A stretch of 64,000 nt of DNA from Streptomonospora nanhaiensis (GCF_013410565.1 NZ_JACCFO010000001.1:744001-808000); one strand, 5' to 3'. Counted from the stretch's first letter, positions 19,265 through 27,767 are shown. Notes: generated by a model from the sequence alone, not told the origin. Numbers and translations: made by a program.

Positions 19265-20202
19265 AGGGTCTCCTCTCGGGTGAGGCCGTCGGCGATGGCC
19301 TCGGTGTCGTGGCGCAGCAGGTCCAGGTAGGTGGGCACGGGGCCGTCGGGCCCCGACAGGGAGTCGACGTAGAGGGGGCGGCCCAGCCGCGCGCCGGTCT
19401 CGGCGGCGACCCGGCGCTGGGCGCCGTCGTTGACGGTGGACTCGCAGAAGACGGTGGGGACGTCGCGGGCGGAGACGAACTCCACCGCGGCGGCGACCTG
19501 CTGGGGGGTGCCCTCGTTGTCGGCGTTGACCGGCCACAGGTAGCGCTCGGCCAGGCCGGCGTCGCGCGCCAGGTAGGAGAAGGCGCCCTCGCAGGTGACC
19601 AGGGCGCGGCGGTCGGGGGGCACCTGTTCCAGGTCGGCGCGCAGGTCCTCGCCGATGGCGCGGATCCGCTCCTTGTAGTCGGCGGCGTTGGCGGCGTAGT
19701 CGCGGGCGTGGGCGGGGTCGAGGTCGCTGAGGGCGGCGGCGATGTTGTCGACGTAGACCAGGGCGTTGTCCGGCGACATCCAGGCGTGGGGGTTGGGCGC
19801 GCCCCGGTGGGCGCCCGCGGCGATGGGGATGGTCTCGACGCCCTCGCTCAGGGTGGCGGTGGGCGCCTCGACGCGTTCGCTGAACTGCGCCAGCCAGCCC
19901 TCCAGGCCCAGGCCGTTGTCCAGCAGCAGGTCGGCGCCGGCGCCGCGGACGAGGTCGCTGGGGGTGGGTTCGTAGGTGTGGATTTCGGCGCCGGGGCGGG
20001 TAACGGACTCCACGCGGATGTGCCCGCCGGCGACGTTGCGGGTCATGTCGGCCAGGACGGTGAAGGTGGTCAGGACGGCGGGGCGGCCGTCGTCGTGGAC
20101 GCCGTCGGGGCCGGCGCAGGCGCCCGCCGCCAGAAGGGCGGCGGCCGCGGCCAGCGCGGTGGCGTACCGAGTTGAAGCGCGGCGATCTCTCAAGTTCGGC
20201 AC
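19261..20202 (-). CDS. Mn/Zn-type ABC transporter substrate-binding lipoprotein
   Basis: 313 aa of the ZnuA/TroA/MntC cluster A-I family. The N-terminus is a lipoprotein-like signal (RDRR, a hydrophobic stretch, then Cys29 in LLAAGACAG, an imperfect lipobox). Metal-site regions include PNPHAWMSPDNALVY, VTCEGAFSYLARDAGL and NADNEGTPQQVAA. There is no His-rich loop of the kind that marks many ZnuA proteins, which slightly favours manganese. The GTG at 20202 is the only start open to the upstream stop codon. It has no Shine-Dalgarno sequence and lies inside a DtxR/MntR-like palindrome, so the message may be leaderless. Confidence 0.87.
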   Translation of the reverse strand: MPNLRDRRASTRYATALAAAAALLAAGACAGPDGVHDDGRPAVLTTFTVLADMTRNVAGGHIRVESVTRPGAEIHTYEPTPSDLVRGAGADLLLDNGLGLEGWLAQFSERVEAPTATLSEGVETIPIAAGAHRGAPNPHAWMSPDNALVYVDNIAAALSDLDPAHARDYAANAADYKERIRAIGEDLRADLEQVPPDRRALVTCEGAFSYLARDAGLAERYLWPVNADNEGTPQQVAAAVEFVSARDVPTVFCESTVNDGAQRRVAAETGARLGRPLYVDSLSGPDGPVPTYLDLLRHDTEAIADGLTREETL

Positions 20203-20210
20203 GCCTAACT
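20193..20210 (-). promoter_or_regulatory. DtxR/MntR-like palindrome overlapping the binding-protein start codon
   Basis: AGTTAGGCGTGCCGAACT is an 18-base imperfect palindrome (14 of 18 positions symmetric) whose half TTAGGC matches the half-site of MntR/DtxR-family operators. It covers the GTG start at 20202-20200, so repressor binding would block transcription start or the earliest message. The likely ligand protein is the MntR-type regulator at 27035-27760; this link is inferred. Confidence 0.5.
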
Positions 20211-20392
20211 ACTACCATAGGCGCGCCGATCCATACATGGCGGACAGGTGCGGTTGCTCCCGGTGCGCGTCCCCGCCCCCGCGACACGGCGCCCCCGCGC
20301 CCGGCGCCGCCTCGCGGGCGGCCCGGGCGCGGGGGCGCCGGGGTGGTGCGGGCGCGCCGCTCGGGCGGCGCGGGCGGGACCGGGGTCCGGGG

Positions 20393-21424
20393 CTACTCGG
20401 CCTCGCCCTCGACCGCGGCGGCGAGGTCGCCGGTGTAGTCCTCCAGGACCCAGGGCAGGGTCAGCGGGTTGGGGGTGGAGATGGCCATGGCGGTGGCGGG
20501 GTCGTCGTAGGCGACGTAGCCGCCGTTGCGCACGGCGTCGATCTGCTGGAAGACCGGGTTCTCCTCCAGCCTCTCGCGCTCCTCGGGCGTGTTGTACCAC
20601 ATGACCAGCACGTCAGCGTCGATGTCCTCGGCCTTCTCCATGCTGAGGGTGCCGTAGAACTGGCCGTCGGGGACGGTGATGTCGTCGAGGAAGCCCGCGG
20701 GCGCGAAGCCGAGCCGCTCCATGAGGACCGAGCGGGCGTCCTGCTCGACGTAGAAGCCGAACTCGTTGGTGTCGGGCACCACCGAGCCCACCGCGAAGGT
20801 GGTGCCGGCGAACTCGGGGTGGGCCTCGGCCGCGTCCTCGACCCGGGCGGCGGTCTCCTCGGCGAGGTCCTGGGCCTCCTGCTCCATGCCCACGGCCCGG
20901 CCGATGGCCAGGGTCTGGTCCTGCCAGTCGGTCATCCAGGGCTGGTCGAGGTAGGGGACGGTGGGGGCGACCTGGGAGAGCTGCTCGTACTCCGACTCCT
21001 CCATGCCCGACTGCACGCCCAGGACGAGGTCGGGGCGCAGGTTGGCGACCTGCTCGGCGGAGATGCCGTCGTCGGTGTTGATCAGCTCGGGCTTGTCGGC
21101 GTCCAACTCCTCCAGCTTCTCCAGGTCCCAGGGGAGGTAGCCGTCCTTGTCGCCGGCGTAGGTGGAGGCGGTCATGCCCACCGGGACGATGCCCAGCTCC
21201 AGCAGGGTGGCCTCGTCGGACCAGCCCACGGTGACGATGCGCTCGGGCTTCTCCGTGATCTCGGTGGATCCGTAGGCGTGCTCGATGGTGACCGGGGTCC
21301 AGTCGCCGCCGGAGGCGCCGTCCTCGGTGTCGGCGGGGGCGCCGCAGCCGGCGGCGGCGAGCGCCGCGGCGGCCGCCAGGGCGAGGCGCGAGGTCAGGGC
21401 CGGGGCCCGGAGGGGCGAGCGCAT
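20393..21424 (-). CDS. Iron-siderophore ABC transporter substrate-binding lipoprotein
   Basis: 343 aa. The signal peptide ends in a good lipobox (LAAAGC, Cys27). The mature part is a class III (FhuD/FepB-type) binding protein: TEITEKPERIVTVGWSDEATLLELGIVPVG near 60, then LRPDLVLGVQSGM and MEKAEDIDADVLVMWYN. It should capture a ferric siderophore outside the cell for an ABC permease that is not in this window, so it is an orphan binding protein. An iron box lies 50-68 bases upstream. Confidence 0.9.
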   Translation of the reverse strand: MRSPLRAPALTSRLALAAAAALAAAGCGAPADTEDGASGGDWTPVTIEHAYGSTEITEKPERIVTVGWSDEATLLELGIVPVGMTASTYAGDKDGYLPWDLEKLEELDADKPELINTDDGISAEQVANLRPDLVLGVQSGMEESEYEQLSQVAPTVPYLDQPWMTDWQDQTLAIGRAVGMEQEAQDLAEETAARVEDAAEAHPEFAGTTFAVGSVVPDTNEFGFYVEQDARSVLMERLGFAPAGFLDDITVPDGQFYGTLSMEKAEDIDADVLVMWYNTPEERERLEENPVFQQIDAVRNGGYVAYDDPATAMAISTPNPLTLPWVLEDYTGDLAAAVEGEAE

Positions 21425-21473
21425 GGGTGGGTGTACCTCTTCTGATCAGGAATGACAACCGCCGCTTCGACGG

Positions 21474-21492
21474 CAAGGCAAGGCTACCCTAA
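21474..21492 (-). promoter_or_regulatory. IdeR/DmdR-type iron box
   Basis: On the minus strand TTAGGGTAGCCTTGCCTTG matches the iron-box consensus TTAGGTTAGGCTAACCTAA well in its first 12 bases. It lies 50 bases before the siderophore-binding gene, the expected place for Fe2+-dependent repression by IdeR/DmdR. Confidence 0.6.
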
Positions 21493-21593
21493 CCACCCGA
21501 AGGCCACGGCGCCACCCCCGCCCCCGCCTTACCACCCGCCTCCTTCCCGCGGGCCCGCCCGCGCGCCGCCGGGCCGGGCGGGGGCGCGGCGCT

Positions 21594-22463
21594 TCAGCGC
21601 AGGGAGGGGTGGCCGCCGGTGTCGGAGCGCGAGCGGCGCGGGGACGCGGCCGACGCGCCCGCGCGTGCCACCCGCGCGCACGCGTCCTCCCAGGCGCGCA
21701 GCCGCGCGGGCGCGCTGGTGCCGCAGCCGCGCACGAACGCCAGCACGTTGACCGGGGTCGGCTCGGCCTCGCCCAGCAGCAGGTTGCGCAGGGTGCTGTG
21801 CGAGCGCGAGCGGTGCTTGAGGGGGTCGGCGCCACCGGGCAGGCGCCCGCTGAGGCGCTCCATCTCGCGGTAGGAGGGCCGGCCAGCCGAAACCCGCAGC
21901 AGCCGCAGCGCCTCGATCAGCTCCTCGCGGGTGCGCACGGTGCGGGGGTCGGCGGCGGGGAAGGCGCCCACGCCGTCCAACTCCTCCCACTCCTCGCCCT
22001 CGGGCGGGGCGGTGGCCTCGCGGACCTCGCGCGGGCGCTCGCGGCGGGCCCGGCGGCCGCGCCGGCGGGGGTCCTCGGCGGCGGGGCGGGGCGGACGCGG
22101 GCGGCCCGCGGCGGCGGGGTCGTCGCGCCCGGGGGCCCCGGCGCGCCCGGTGGCGAACTCGGCGTGCAGGCCGCCGCTGTAGAGCAGCAGCGCGGCCAGC
22201 AGGTCCCAGCCGTGGCCGGCGCGCGCCAGCGCGGCGTCGAGCGCGCCGGCGTCGTCGCGGACCAGCGCCGCCACCACGTCGTCGGGCACCCCCAGGCGAG
22301 CCGCGGCCGGGCGCACCTGGTGCTCCTCGACCGAGGAGGTGCCCAGGACGATGAAGACCATGGCCCGCAGCCGCTGCTGGGCGCTGTAGCGCGGCAGGGG
22401 GTAGACCTGGTCGAGGATCTGGCAGACCACCGTGGGCGATCCGCCCCAGACGTCGCCCGCCAT
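21594..22463 (-). CDS. Unknown protein with C-terminal helix-turn-helix-like domain
   Basis: 289 aa. An N-terminal helical region (about 1-100) is followed by a long charged, Arg/Pro-rich linker (about 105-160). A C-terminal segment (PSYREMERLSG ... SRSHSTLRNLLLGEAEPTPVNVLAFVRGCG, about 195-250) resembles the small helix-turn-helix domain often found at the N-terminus of actinomycete regulators. There is no signal peptide or membrane segment. Codon use is like its neighbours, so the gene is real. It is separated from the siderophore gene by the iron box. The function is not recognized; a DNA-binding role is inferred only from the C-terminal motif. Confidence 0.7.
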   Translation of the reverse strand: MAGDVWGGSPTVVCQILDQVYPLPRYSAQQRLRAMVFIVLGTSSVEEHQVRPAAARLGVPDDVVAALVRDDAGALDAALARAGHGWDLLAALLLYSGGLHAEFATGRAGAPGRDDPAAAGRPRPPRPAAEDPRRRGRRARRERPREVREATAPPEGEEWEELDGVGAFPAADPRTVRTREELIEALRLLRVSAGRPSYREMERLSGRLPGGADPLKHRSRSHSTLRNLLLGEAEPTPVNVLAFVRGCGTSAPARLRAWEDACARVARAGASAASPRRSRSDTGGHPSLR

Positions 22464-23279
22464 GCGCTAGGGCCGCGCGGTGCGGCGGGCGCCGTGGGCG
22501 CGGCGGGCGGCTCCCCGGGGCCCTCCGCCCGCGCGTGGCGCGGGCGCCGCAGCGGCGGGGGCCGGGCCGCTGGGGGTCACTCGGGGTCCAGGTTCCATCG
22601 GGGCTCCATTCGGGTCTTCCAACGTTTTCTCGGACACGCCGAAACCAGCGCGCGCGGAAGCGGGGAGCGAGGCGGTCCGCCGCCGGGGGCTGTCGGCCGC
22701 TCGCCGAAGAGCTTGCAGAGCACTATGCCACTTCGGGGGCGCGCATAGCGCCGCGGCCGGGGTCCGAATTGTCACCACCGCTCCGGCCCGCGCGGCCCGC
22801 AGCGGCGACCTGCGGTTTTGCACGCGTTTCAGCACGCAACCGAACGCGCGGGAAATGTCATTTCGCCGTAGGCGGCGGGATTCACGTGCATTTGTGTTTA
22901 CGCGGGCGAGCACGGCCGCGCGCCGGCCGCGTTTTCCGCCGCGCCATTGGCGGCGCGCCGTCCGGCAACGGCGCCCGCGCCCCGGCGCGCACGGGCGGGC
23001 GCGCGCGGCTCCGCGCCGGCGGCCGAGTGCGGACTGCGGACTGCGGAGCGGACGCGCCGGCTTTCGGCGGCGTGCGGCGCCGGGAGCCGGCCTTGCGGCC
23101 CGGGGCGGATTTCGCCCGGCCGCCGGAGGGGCAGCCGGTTTACCTGTGCGTTGACCGCAAACGGCCAGTTCACCCCCCTTGCCGCAAAAGGACACATCCG
23201 TAGGGTTGCGTTTACTCGGAATTCACAATTAACAAATACGCCATACCAGCGAAAACACCGACATTCAGGACAACGGACC
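22464..23279. other. Long non-genic region upstream of the MHYT gene
   Basis: Frames on both strands are open here but show no recognizable protein. One small perfect inverted repeat, GAAATG-T-CATTTC, lies at 22852-22864. The last 130 bases become AT-richer and presumably hold the MHYT promoter. Confidence 0.6.
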
Positions 23280-24077
23280 ATGATCGAACACTTCGCCTAC
23301 GGGTGGACCACCCCCGCGATCGCCTACGCCGTCTCCTTCGTCGGCTCGCTGGTGGGCCTGCAGGCCGCCGCCCGCGCCCGCCGCGCCGCCGGCGGCTCCC
23401 GCCTGGCCTGGGTGCTGCTGGGCGCGGTCTGCCTGGGCGCCGCCGCCATCTGGGCCATGCACTTCATCGCCATGATGGGGTTCTCCGTCCACGCCACCGC
23501 CCTGCGCTACAACGTCGTGCTCACCGTGCTCAGCGGCGTCGTCGCCATCGCCGTGGTGGCCGTGGGCCTGCTGCTGACCGTGGTGCGCCCCGGCTGGACC
23601 AGCGTGCTCAGCGGCGGGGCCGTGATGGGCGGCGGCGTGGTGGCCATGCACTACATGGGCATGGCCGCCGTCCAGATGCACGCCGAGACCGCCTACGACC
23701 CCCTGCACGTCGCGGCCTCGGCCGCCATCGCCGTGGCGGCCTCCACCGTGGCGCTGCTGTTCGCCATCCGCCTGGAGGGCACCTGGGCGCTGGCCGGCGC
23801 CGCGCTGGTCATGGCCGCCGCGGTCTCGGCGATGCACTACACCGCCATGCTGGGCACCAGCGTGCACCACCTGCCCGAGGACCCCTTCGCGGAGCCGCCC
23901 GCCGGCGCGACCATGATGGACTTCTTCCTGCCGATGTTCGTGGGGCTGGGCTTGCTGCTGATGATCGTCTCGCTGATACTGATGCTCTCGCCGCGCGACG
24001 GCGCCGCGGACCGCGCCCCGCACCGCCGCCCCGCGCCCTCCCCCGCCTCGGACTCGGTGTTCACCAAAAGGACCTGA
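23280..24077 (+). CDS. MHYT-domain integral membrane protein
   Basis: 265 aa with about 7 membrane helices and nothing else. Three MHYT units are evident: MHFIAM at 60-65, MHYMGM at 123-128 and MHYTAM at 185-190, with further His at 71, 134, 196 and 197. The family is proposed to bind copper and sense O2, CO or NO at the outer membrane face. Elsewhere it is often fused to GGDEF/EAL or kinase outputs; here there is no output domain. The ATG at 23280 is chosen over upstream extensions because those are non-hydrophobic and Arg/Ala-rich. Its stop codon is followed at once by the ATG of the FhuF-like gene, so the two should be co-translated. Confidence 0.88.
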   Translation: MIEHFAYGWTTPAIAYAVSFVGSLVGLQAAARARRAAGGSRLAWVLLGAVCLGAAAIWAMHFIAMMGFSVHATALRYNVVLTVLSGVVAIAVVAVGLLLTVVRPGWTSVLSGGAVMGGGVVAMHYMGMAAVQMHAETAYDPLHVAASAAIAVAASTVALLFAIRLEGTWALAGAALVMAAAVSAMHYTAMLGTSVHHLPEDPFAEPPAGATMMDFFLPMFVGLGLLLMIVSLILMLSPRDGAADRAPHRRPAPSPASDSVFTKRT

Positions 24078-24818
24078 ATGACCCACGCCGACCTGCGCCG
24101 GGCCCTGGACGACGCGGGCGGCGTCAACCCCTTCTTCGCGGTGCCCGAGGCCCCCGCCGCCGGCGGCTGGGCCCCGCTGCCCGACCTGTGGCGGCGTCCG
24201 GGCCTGCTGGCCGCCGAGGTCGCCGCCGTGCGCGCCCGGCTCGCGGCGGGCCGCCCGGTCGCGGTCGTCGAGGTCCGCGTCGCGGCCTCCCTGCTGTTCC
24301 AGAGCCTGGCCTCGCGGCTGCTGTCCCCCGCCGCGGCCACCGCGCTGTCCCACGGCCTGCTGGCCCCGCCCGAGGCGCTGCGCTGGCGGCCGGCCCGTCC
24401 CGCCGGGCTCGCCCTGGCCCTGGCGGCCGGGGCCCGACCCGTTCCGGTGGCGGAGCGCACCCCGCGGGCCGCCGCCGAGGCGGTGGCCCGCCACGTGGTG
24501 GCCGGCGCGCTGGCCCCGGCCGCCGACGCGCTGCGCGCCCAGGTGCGCCTGGCGCCCCGGCTGCTCTACGGCAACGCCGCCTCGTCGCTGGCCGGGACCG
24601 TGCTGGCCCTGGCCCGCGCCCGCCCGCCCCTGGCCGCCGACGCGTTCGCGCTGGGCCGCGCCCTGCTGGCCCGCCCGCCGCTGGCCGGCCTGGGCTCCTT
24701 CACCGGCACCGGCCCCGCCCAGGCGGCGTTCACCCGCACCACCTGCTGCCTGTACTACCGGCTGCCCGGCGGCGGCTACTGCGGCGACTGCGCGGTGGCC
24801 GCCCGCCGCACGCGCTGA
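24078..24818 (+). CDS. FhuF-like (2Fe-2S)-binding protein
   Basis: 246 aa. The C-terminus has the FhuF [2Fe-2S] signature CC-x10-C-x2-C (Cys223, Cys224, Cys235, Cys238; TCCLYYRLPGGGYCGDC). FhuF of E. coli reduces ferric siderophores in the cytoplasm. The remainder is Ala/Leu-rich and only loosely FhuF-like. It begins one base after the MHYT stop and no siderophore-biosynthesis gene adjoins it. The role is probably reductive, perhaps on iron or copper handled with the MHYT protein; this is inference. Confidence 0.82.
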   Translation: MTHADLRRALDDAGGVNPFFAVPEAPAAGGWAPLPDLWRRPGLLAAEVAAVRARLAAGRPVAVVEVRVAASLLFQSLASRLLSPAAATALSHGLLAPPEALRWRPARPAGLALALAAGARPVPVAERTPRAAAEAVARHVVAGALAPAADALRAQVRLAPRLLYGNAASSLAGTVLALARARPPLAADAFALGRALLARPPLAGLGSFTGTGPAQAAFTRTTCCLYYRLPGGGYCGDCAVAARRTR

Positions 24819-24950
24819 GCGGCCTGCGGGGTCCTTAACCCGGTGCGGCCCGGCGGTTGCCTTTCGCATTAACACCCCAGGGGTACACGGCCCGCGGGCG
24901 GGTGCCGGAGGGGGCGCCCGCCGCGCGTTCCACGGCGAAAGGGCGGTGCA

Positions 24951-26501
24951 GTGGTGGACAACGACGGCGCCGGTCTGCGGATCGGCCCCTATGACTGGCG
25001 CTATCCCACGCTCCGGCGCGGCTACAACCCCCGCTGGACGGCCGACCCCGCCTACATCCGGCTCGTGGCCACACCCCAGGAGGCGGTGCGGGCGCTGGAG
25101 ATCGCCGTCAACGAGGCCGACACCGCCACGGGCGGCAACCGGCGCTCCCGCATCACCGTGCGCTCGGGCGGCCACTGCTACGAGGACTTCGTCTCCTCCC
25201 CCGACGTCCGGGTCATCATCGACGTCAGCCTGATGAACGGGATCTACTGGGACGCGCACCGCCAGGCGGTGTGCGTGGAGGCCGGGGCCAGCAACTGGGA
25301 CATCGGCGAGAAGCTGACCAAGAAGCTCGGCCTGCTCATGCCGGGCGGCTCCTGTCCCACGGTGGGCGTCGGCGGGCACATCACCGGCGGCGGGTTCGGC
25401 CTGTTCTCCCGCCAGCACGGCCTGACCGTCGACTACCTCGACGCGGTGGAGGTGGCCGTGGTCCGGCGGCGCTCGCCCGCCGGGCGCCTGGAGGTGGACC
25501 TGGTCACCGCCTCCTGCCAGGACACCGGCGAACTGCGCGAGCTGTGGTGGGCCCACACCGGCGGCGGGGGCGGCAACTTCGGCATGGTCACCCGCTTCTG
25601 GTTCAAGGACCTGCCCCAGGCGCCCTCGGGCGCGCTGCGGGTGGAGGCCGGCTGGAAGTGGGCCGACATGGACTACGCGTCGTTCAAGCGGCTCGTCGAC
25701 AACTTCGGCGGGTTCTTCCGCGACCACCAGGACGACGACCGCTACGGCCCGCTCTTCGGGATCCTGCTGCTGACCCCGCGCACCTCCGACCAGATCGGCC
25801 TGATCGCCCAGATCGACGCCACCCTGCCCGAGGCGCGCCAGCGGCTGACGGAGTTCGTGCGCGCCCTGGACCACGGGGTGGGAGCGGACCTGGACCACCG
25901 CTCCCAGGCCCACGGCGAGCACCCCGTGCTCACCGGCTCCAAGGACCCCGTGCACGTCGACATCTCCGAGTTGACCGCCGTGCCGCTGCTCGCCAACGAC
26001 CAGGCGGGCAAGTACAAGTCGGCCTACATGCGCACGCCGCTGCCCGAGCACCACGTCCGGGCGGTCTGGGAGGCGCTGACCAACCCGCCCGAGGCGGTGC
26101 GCGACGCCACCGTGCAGATCGACTCCTACGGCGGGGCGATCAACCGGCGCGACGCCGCCGACACCGCCGTGGCCCAGCGCGACTCCGTCGTGAAGCTGCA
26201 GTACCAGGTCTACTGGCCCAGCGGCGGCGACCCCGCGCCGCGCCTGAAGTGGATCCGCGAGCTGTACCGGGCGGTCTACGGCGACGCCGAGGGCCGCCCG
26301 GGGGTGCCGGTGCCCGACGCCACCACCGACGGCTGCTACATCAGCTACCCCGACGCCGACCTGAGCGACCCCGAGTGGAACCGATCGGAGGTCCCCTGGT
26401 CCGCGCTGTACTACAAGGAGCACTACCCCCGGCTGCGGCAGGTGAAGCGGACGTGGGACCCCTTCAACGTGTTCCGCCACCGGCAGTCGGTGGAGCCCTA
26501 G
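24951..26501 (+). CDS. FAD-binding oxidase, berberine-bridge-enzyme (BBE) type, probable bicovalent flavin
   Basis: 516 aa. An FAD_binding_4 domain (about 35-215) is followed by a substrate domain and a C-terminal BBE segment (WDPFNVFRHRQSVEP). Both flavin attachment residues of the bicovalent subgroup are present: His75 in RSGGHCYED and Cys135 in GGSCPTVGVGGHITGGGFG. Such enzymes oxidize sugars or secondary-metabolite alcohols with O2. There is no signal peptide, so it is likely cytosolic. The start is GTG at 24951 or the next codon. It stands alone, 130 bases after the FhuF-like gene. The substrate is unknown. Confidence 0.87.
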   Translation: MVDNDGAGLRIGPYDWRYPTLRRGYNPRWTADPAYIRLVATPQEAVRALEIAVNEADTATGGNRRSRITVRSGGHCYEDFVSSPDVRVIIDVSLMNGIYWDAHRQAVCVEAGASNWDIGEKLTKKLGLLMPGGSCPTVGVGGHITGGGFGLFSRQHGLTVDYLDAVEVAVVRRRSPAGRLEVDLVTASCQDTGELRELWWAHTGGGGGNFGMVTRFWFKDLPQAPSGALRVEAGWKWADMDYASFKRLVDNFGGFFRDHQDDDRYGPLFGILLLTPRTSDQIGLIAQIDATLPEARQRLTEFVRALDHGVGADLDHRSQAHGEHPVLTGSKDPVHVDISELTAVPLLANDQAGKYKSAYMRTPLPEHHVRAVWEALTNPPEAVRDATVQIDSYGGAINRRDAADTAVAQRDSVVKLQYQVYWPSGGDPAPRLKWIRELYRAVYGDAEGRPGVPVPDATTDGCYISYPDADLSDPEWNRSEVPWSALYYKEHYPRLRQVKRTWDPFNVFRHRQSVEP

Positions 26502-26506
26502 AGGGG

Positions 26507-26530
26507 CCGCCCGGCAGGGCGCGCGGGCGG
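26507..26530. terminator. Hairpin between convergent genes
   Basis: CCGCCCG (26507-26513) pairs with CGGGCGG (26524-26530) over a 10-base loop, in the 43-base gap between the convergent oxidase and DUF2795 genes. It could serve both strands. Confidence 0.45.
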
Positions 26531-26544
26531 TGTTGCCGGGTCCG

Positions 26545-26874
26545 TCAGGACTTGCGGTTCTCGCCCAGCTCCTCCTCGATGGGGTTGACCGGGCCGGTCT
26601 CGCGGGACGAGGCCGCCATGCCCTGCGGCGGGTGGCGCTGCTGGTAGCGCTCGGTCTCCGAGCGGCGCTGCCCGCCCAGCTCGCCCTGGGGCACCGCGCG
26701 CAGCACCTCGTTGGGCTCGTTGTAGTCGGCCTGCGGCATCGCCTGCAGGGCGCTGAGCAGGGACCGGTCGGCGCCCTGGTCCTGGGCGTACTCCACGATC
26801 CGGTCCTTGCCCACGGGGAAGTCGAGCCCGGACAGGATCTGCCGGAGTCCCTCGACGTCGTGCAGCACGGCCAT
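26545..26874 (-). CDS. DUF2795 domain protein
   Basis: 109 aa, soluble. The first 65 residues match DUF2795: VEGLRQILSGLDFPVGKDRIVEYAQDQGAD then LLSALQAMPQADYNEPNEVLRAV. The tail is polar and disordered. AGGAG seven bases before the ATG at 26874 fixes the start; an upstream in-frame GTG at 26892 would place this ribosome site inside the gene. The function of the family is unknown. Confidence 0.82.
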   Translation of the reverse strand: MAVLHDVEGLRQILSGLDFPVGKDRIVEYAQDQGADRSLLSALQAMPQADYNEPNEVLRAVPQGELGGQRRSETERYQQRHPPQGMAASSRETGPVNPIEEELGENRKS

Positions 26875-27034
26875 GGCATCGCTCCTTTCCACCGCGTGGC
26901 CCCGGCGCCGCCGAGCGGTGTGGGCGCGGTCGGCGCGGCTCGGCGCCGCCGGGCGTGCGCGGGGACGACTACCCGGCGCACCACCGGGCCATTCGCGCGG
27001 CTGCCGGTGAGGGCGGCGGCGGGGCGCCGGACGC

Positions 27035-27760
27035 TCAGCCGCCGGAGCGGGGGGCGCGGGGCGGGTGCTGCTCGGGCGCCGGCGCGATCCACAGGGCCTC
27101 GGCCGCCTGCAGGCCCAGTGCCTGGTCGCGCTGGTCGCCGGGGGCGCCCACGCGCACCATCAGCGAACCGCCGAAGGGCTGGCGGCCCACCAGCTCCACG
27201 CGCATGCCGATCCCGATGCGCTCCTCGGACAGGTAGCGCAGCAGGTCGGGGTCGGAGTCGTTGACGCGCACGATGACGCCCACGGTGCCGGGCTCGGCCG
27301 CCGACAGCAGCCGGGTCTCGCGCTCGACCACGCGGCCGTCGCGGGTGGGGATGGGGTCGCCGTGCGGGTCGACCAGGGGGTCGCCCAGGTGGGCGGCGAT
27401 GCGGTCGACGAAGCGGTCGGAGACCACGTGCTCCAGGATCTCGGCCTCGTCGTGGACCTCGTCCCAGGAGTAGCCCAGGGCCTCCACCAGGTAGGTCTCC
27501 AGCAGCCGGTGGCGGCGCAGCACGGCCAGGGCCGCCTTGTCGCCGGTCTCGGTGAGGCGGACGTCGCCGTAGCGGCGGTGCTCCACCAGCCCCAGCTCGC
27601 TCAGTTTGCGCAGCATGCCCGAGACCGAGGAGTTGGACACCGCCAGCCGCTCGGCCATGGCGGAGATGGTCACCCGGCCCGAACCGCGCTCCTGCAGGTC
27701 GTAGATGACCTTGACGTAGTCCTCGACCGAGGTGGACGGCCGCTCCCCTGGGTTGCCCAT
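27035..27760 (-). CDS. mntR: DtxR-family metalloregulator, MntR type
   Basis: 241 aa. The N-terminal winged helix (about 10-70; TSVEDYVKVIYDLQERGSGR, AMAERLAVSNSSVSGMLRKL) is followed by the metal-binding/dimerization domain (HRLLETYLVEALGYSWDEVHDEAEILEHVVSD) and a C-terminal FeoA/SH3-like domain. The architecture fits MntR/IdeR. The wording of the dimerization helix fits the manganese branch often linked to ABC-3 transporters, though specificity cannot be proved here. On the minus strand TACCGT ends 7 bases before the ATG, so the transcript is probably leaderless. The candidate operator is at 20193-20210. Confidence 0.82.
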   Translation of the reverse strand: MGNPGERPSTSVEDYVKVIYDLQERGSGRVTISAMAERLAVSNSSVSGMLRKLSELGLVEHRRYGDVRLTETGDKAALAVLRRHRLLETYLVEALGYSWDEVHDEAEILEHVVSDRFVDRIAAHLGDPLVDPHGDPIPTRDGRVVERETRLLSAAEPGTVGVIVRVNDSDPDLLRYLSEERIGIGMRVELVGRQPFGGSLMVRVGAPGDQRDQALGLQAAEALWIAPAPEQHPPRAPRSGG

Positions 27761-27767
27761 GCTCGCT

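Noticed and set aside
22947-23279. N-terminal extension of the MHYT protein by about 110 residues
   Set aside because: The extension is Arg/Ala-rich, has no family match, and would place the first membrane helix far from the N-terminus; the ATG at 23280 fits the family.
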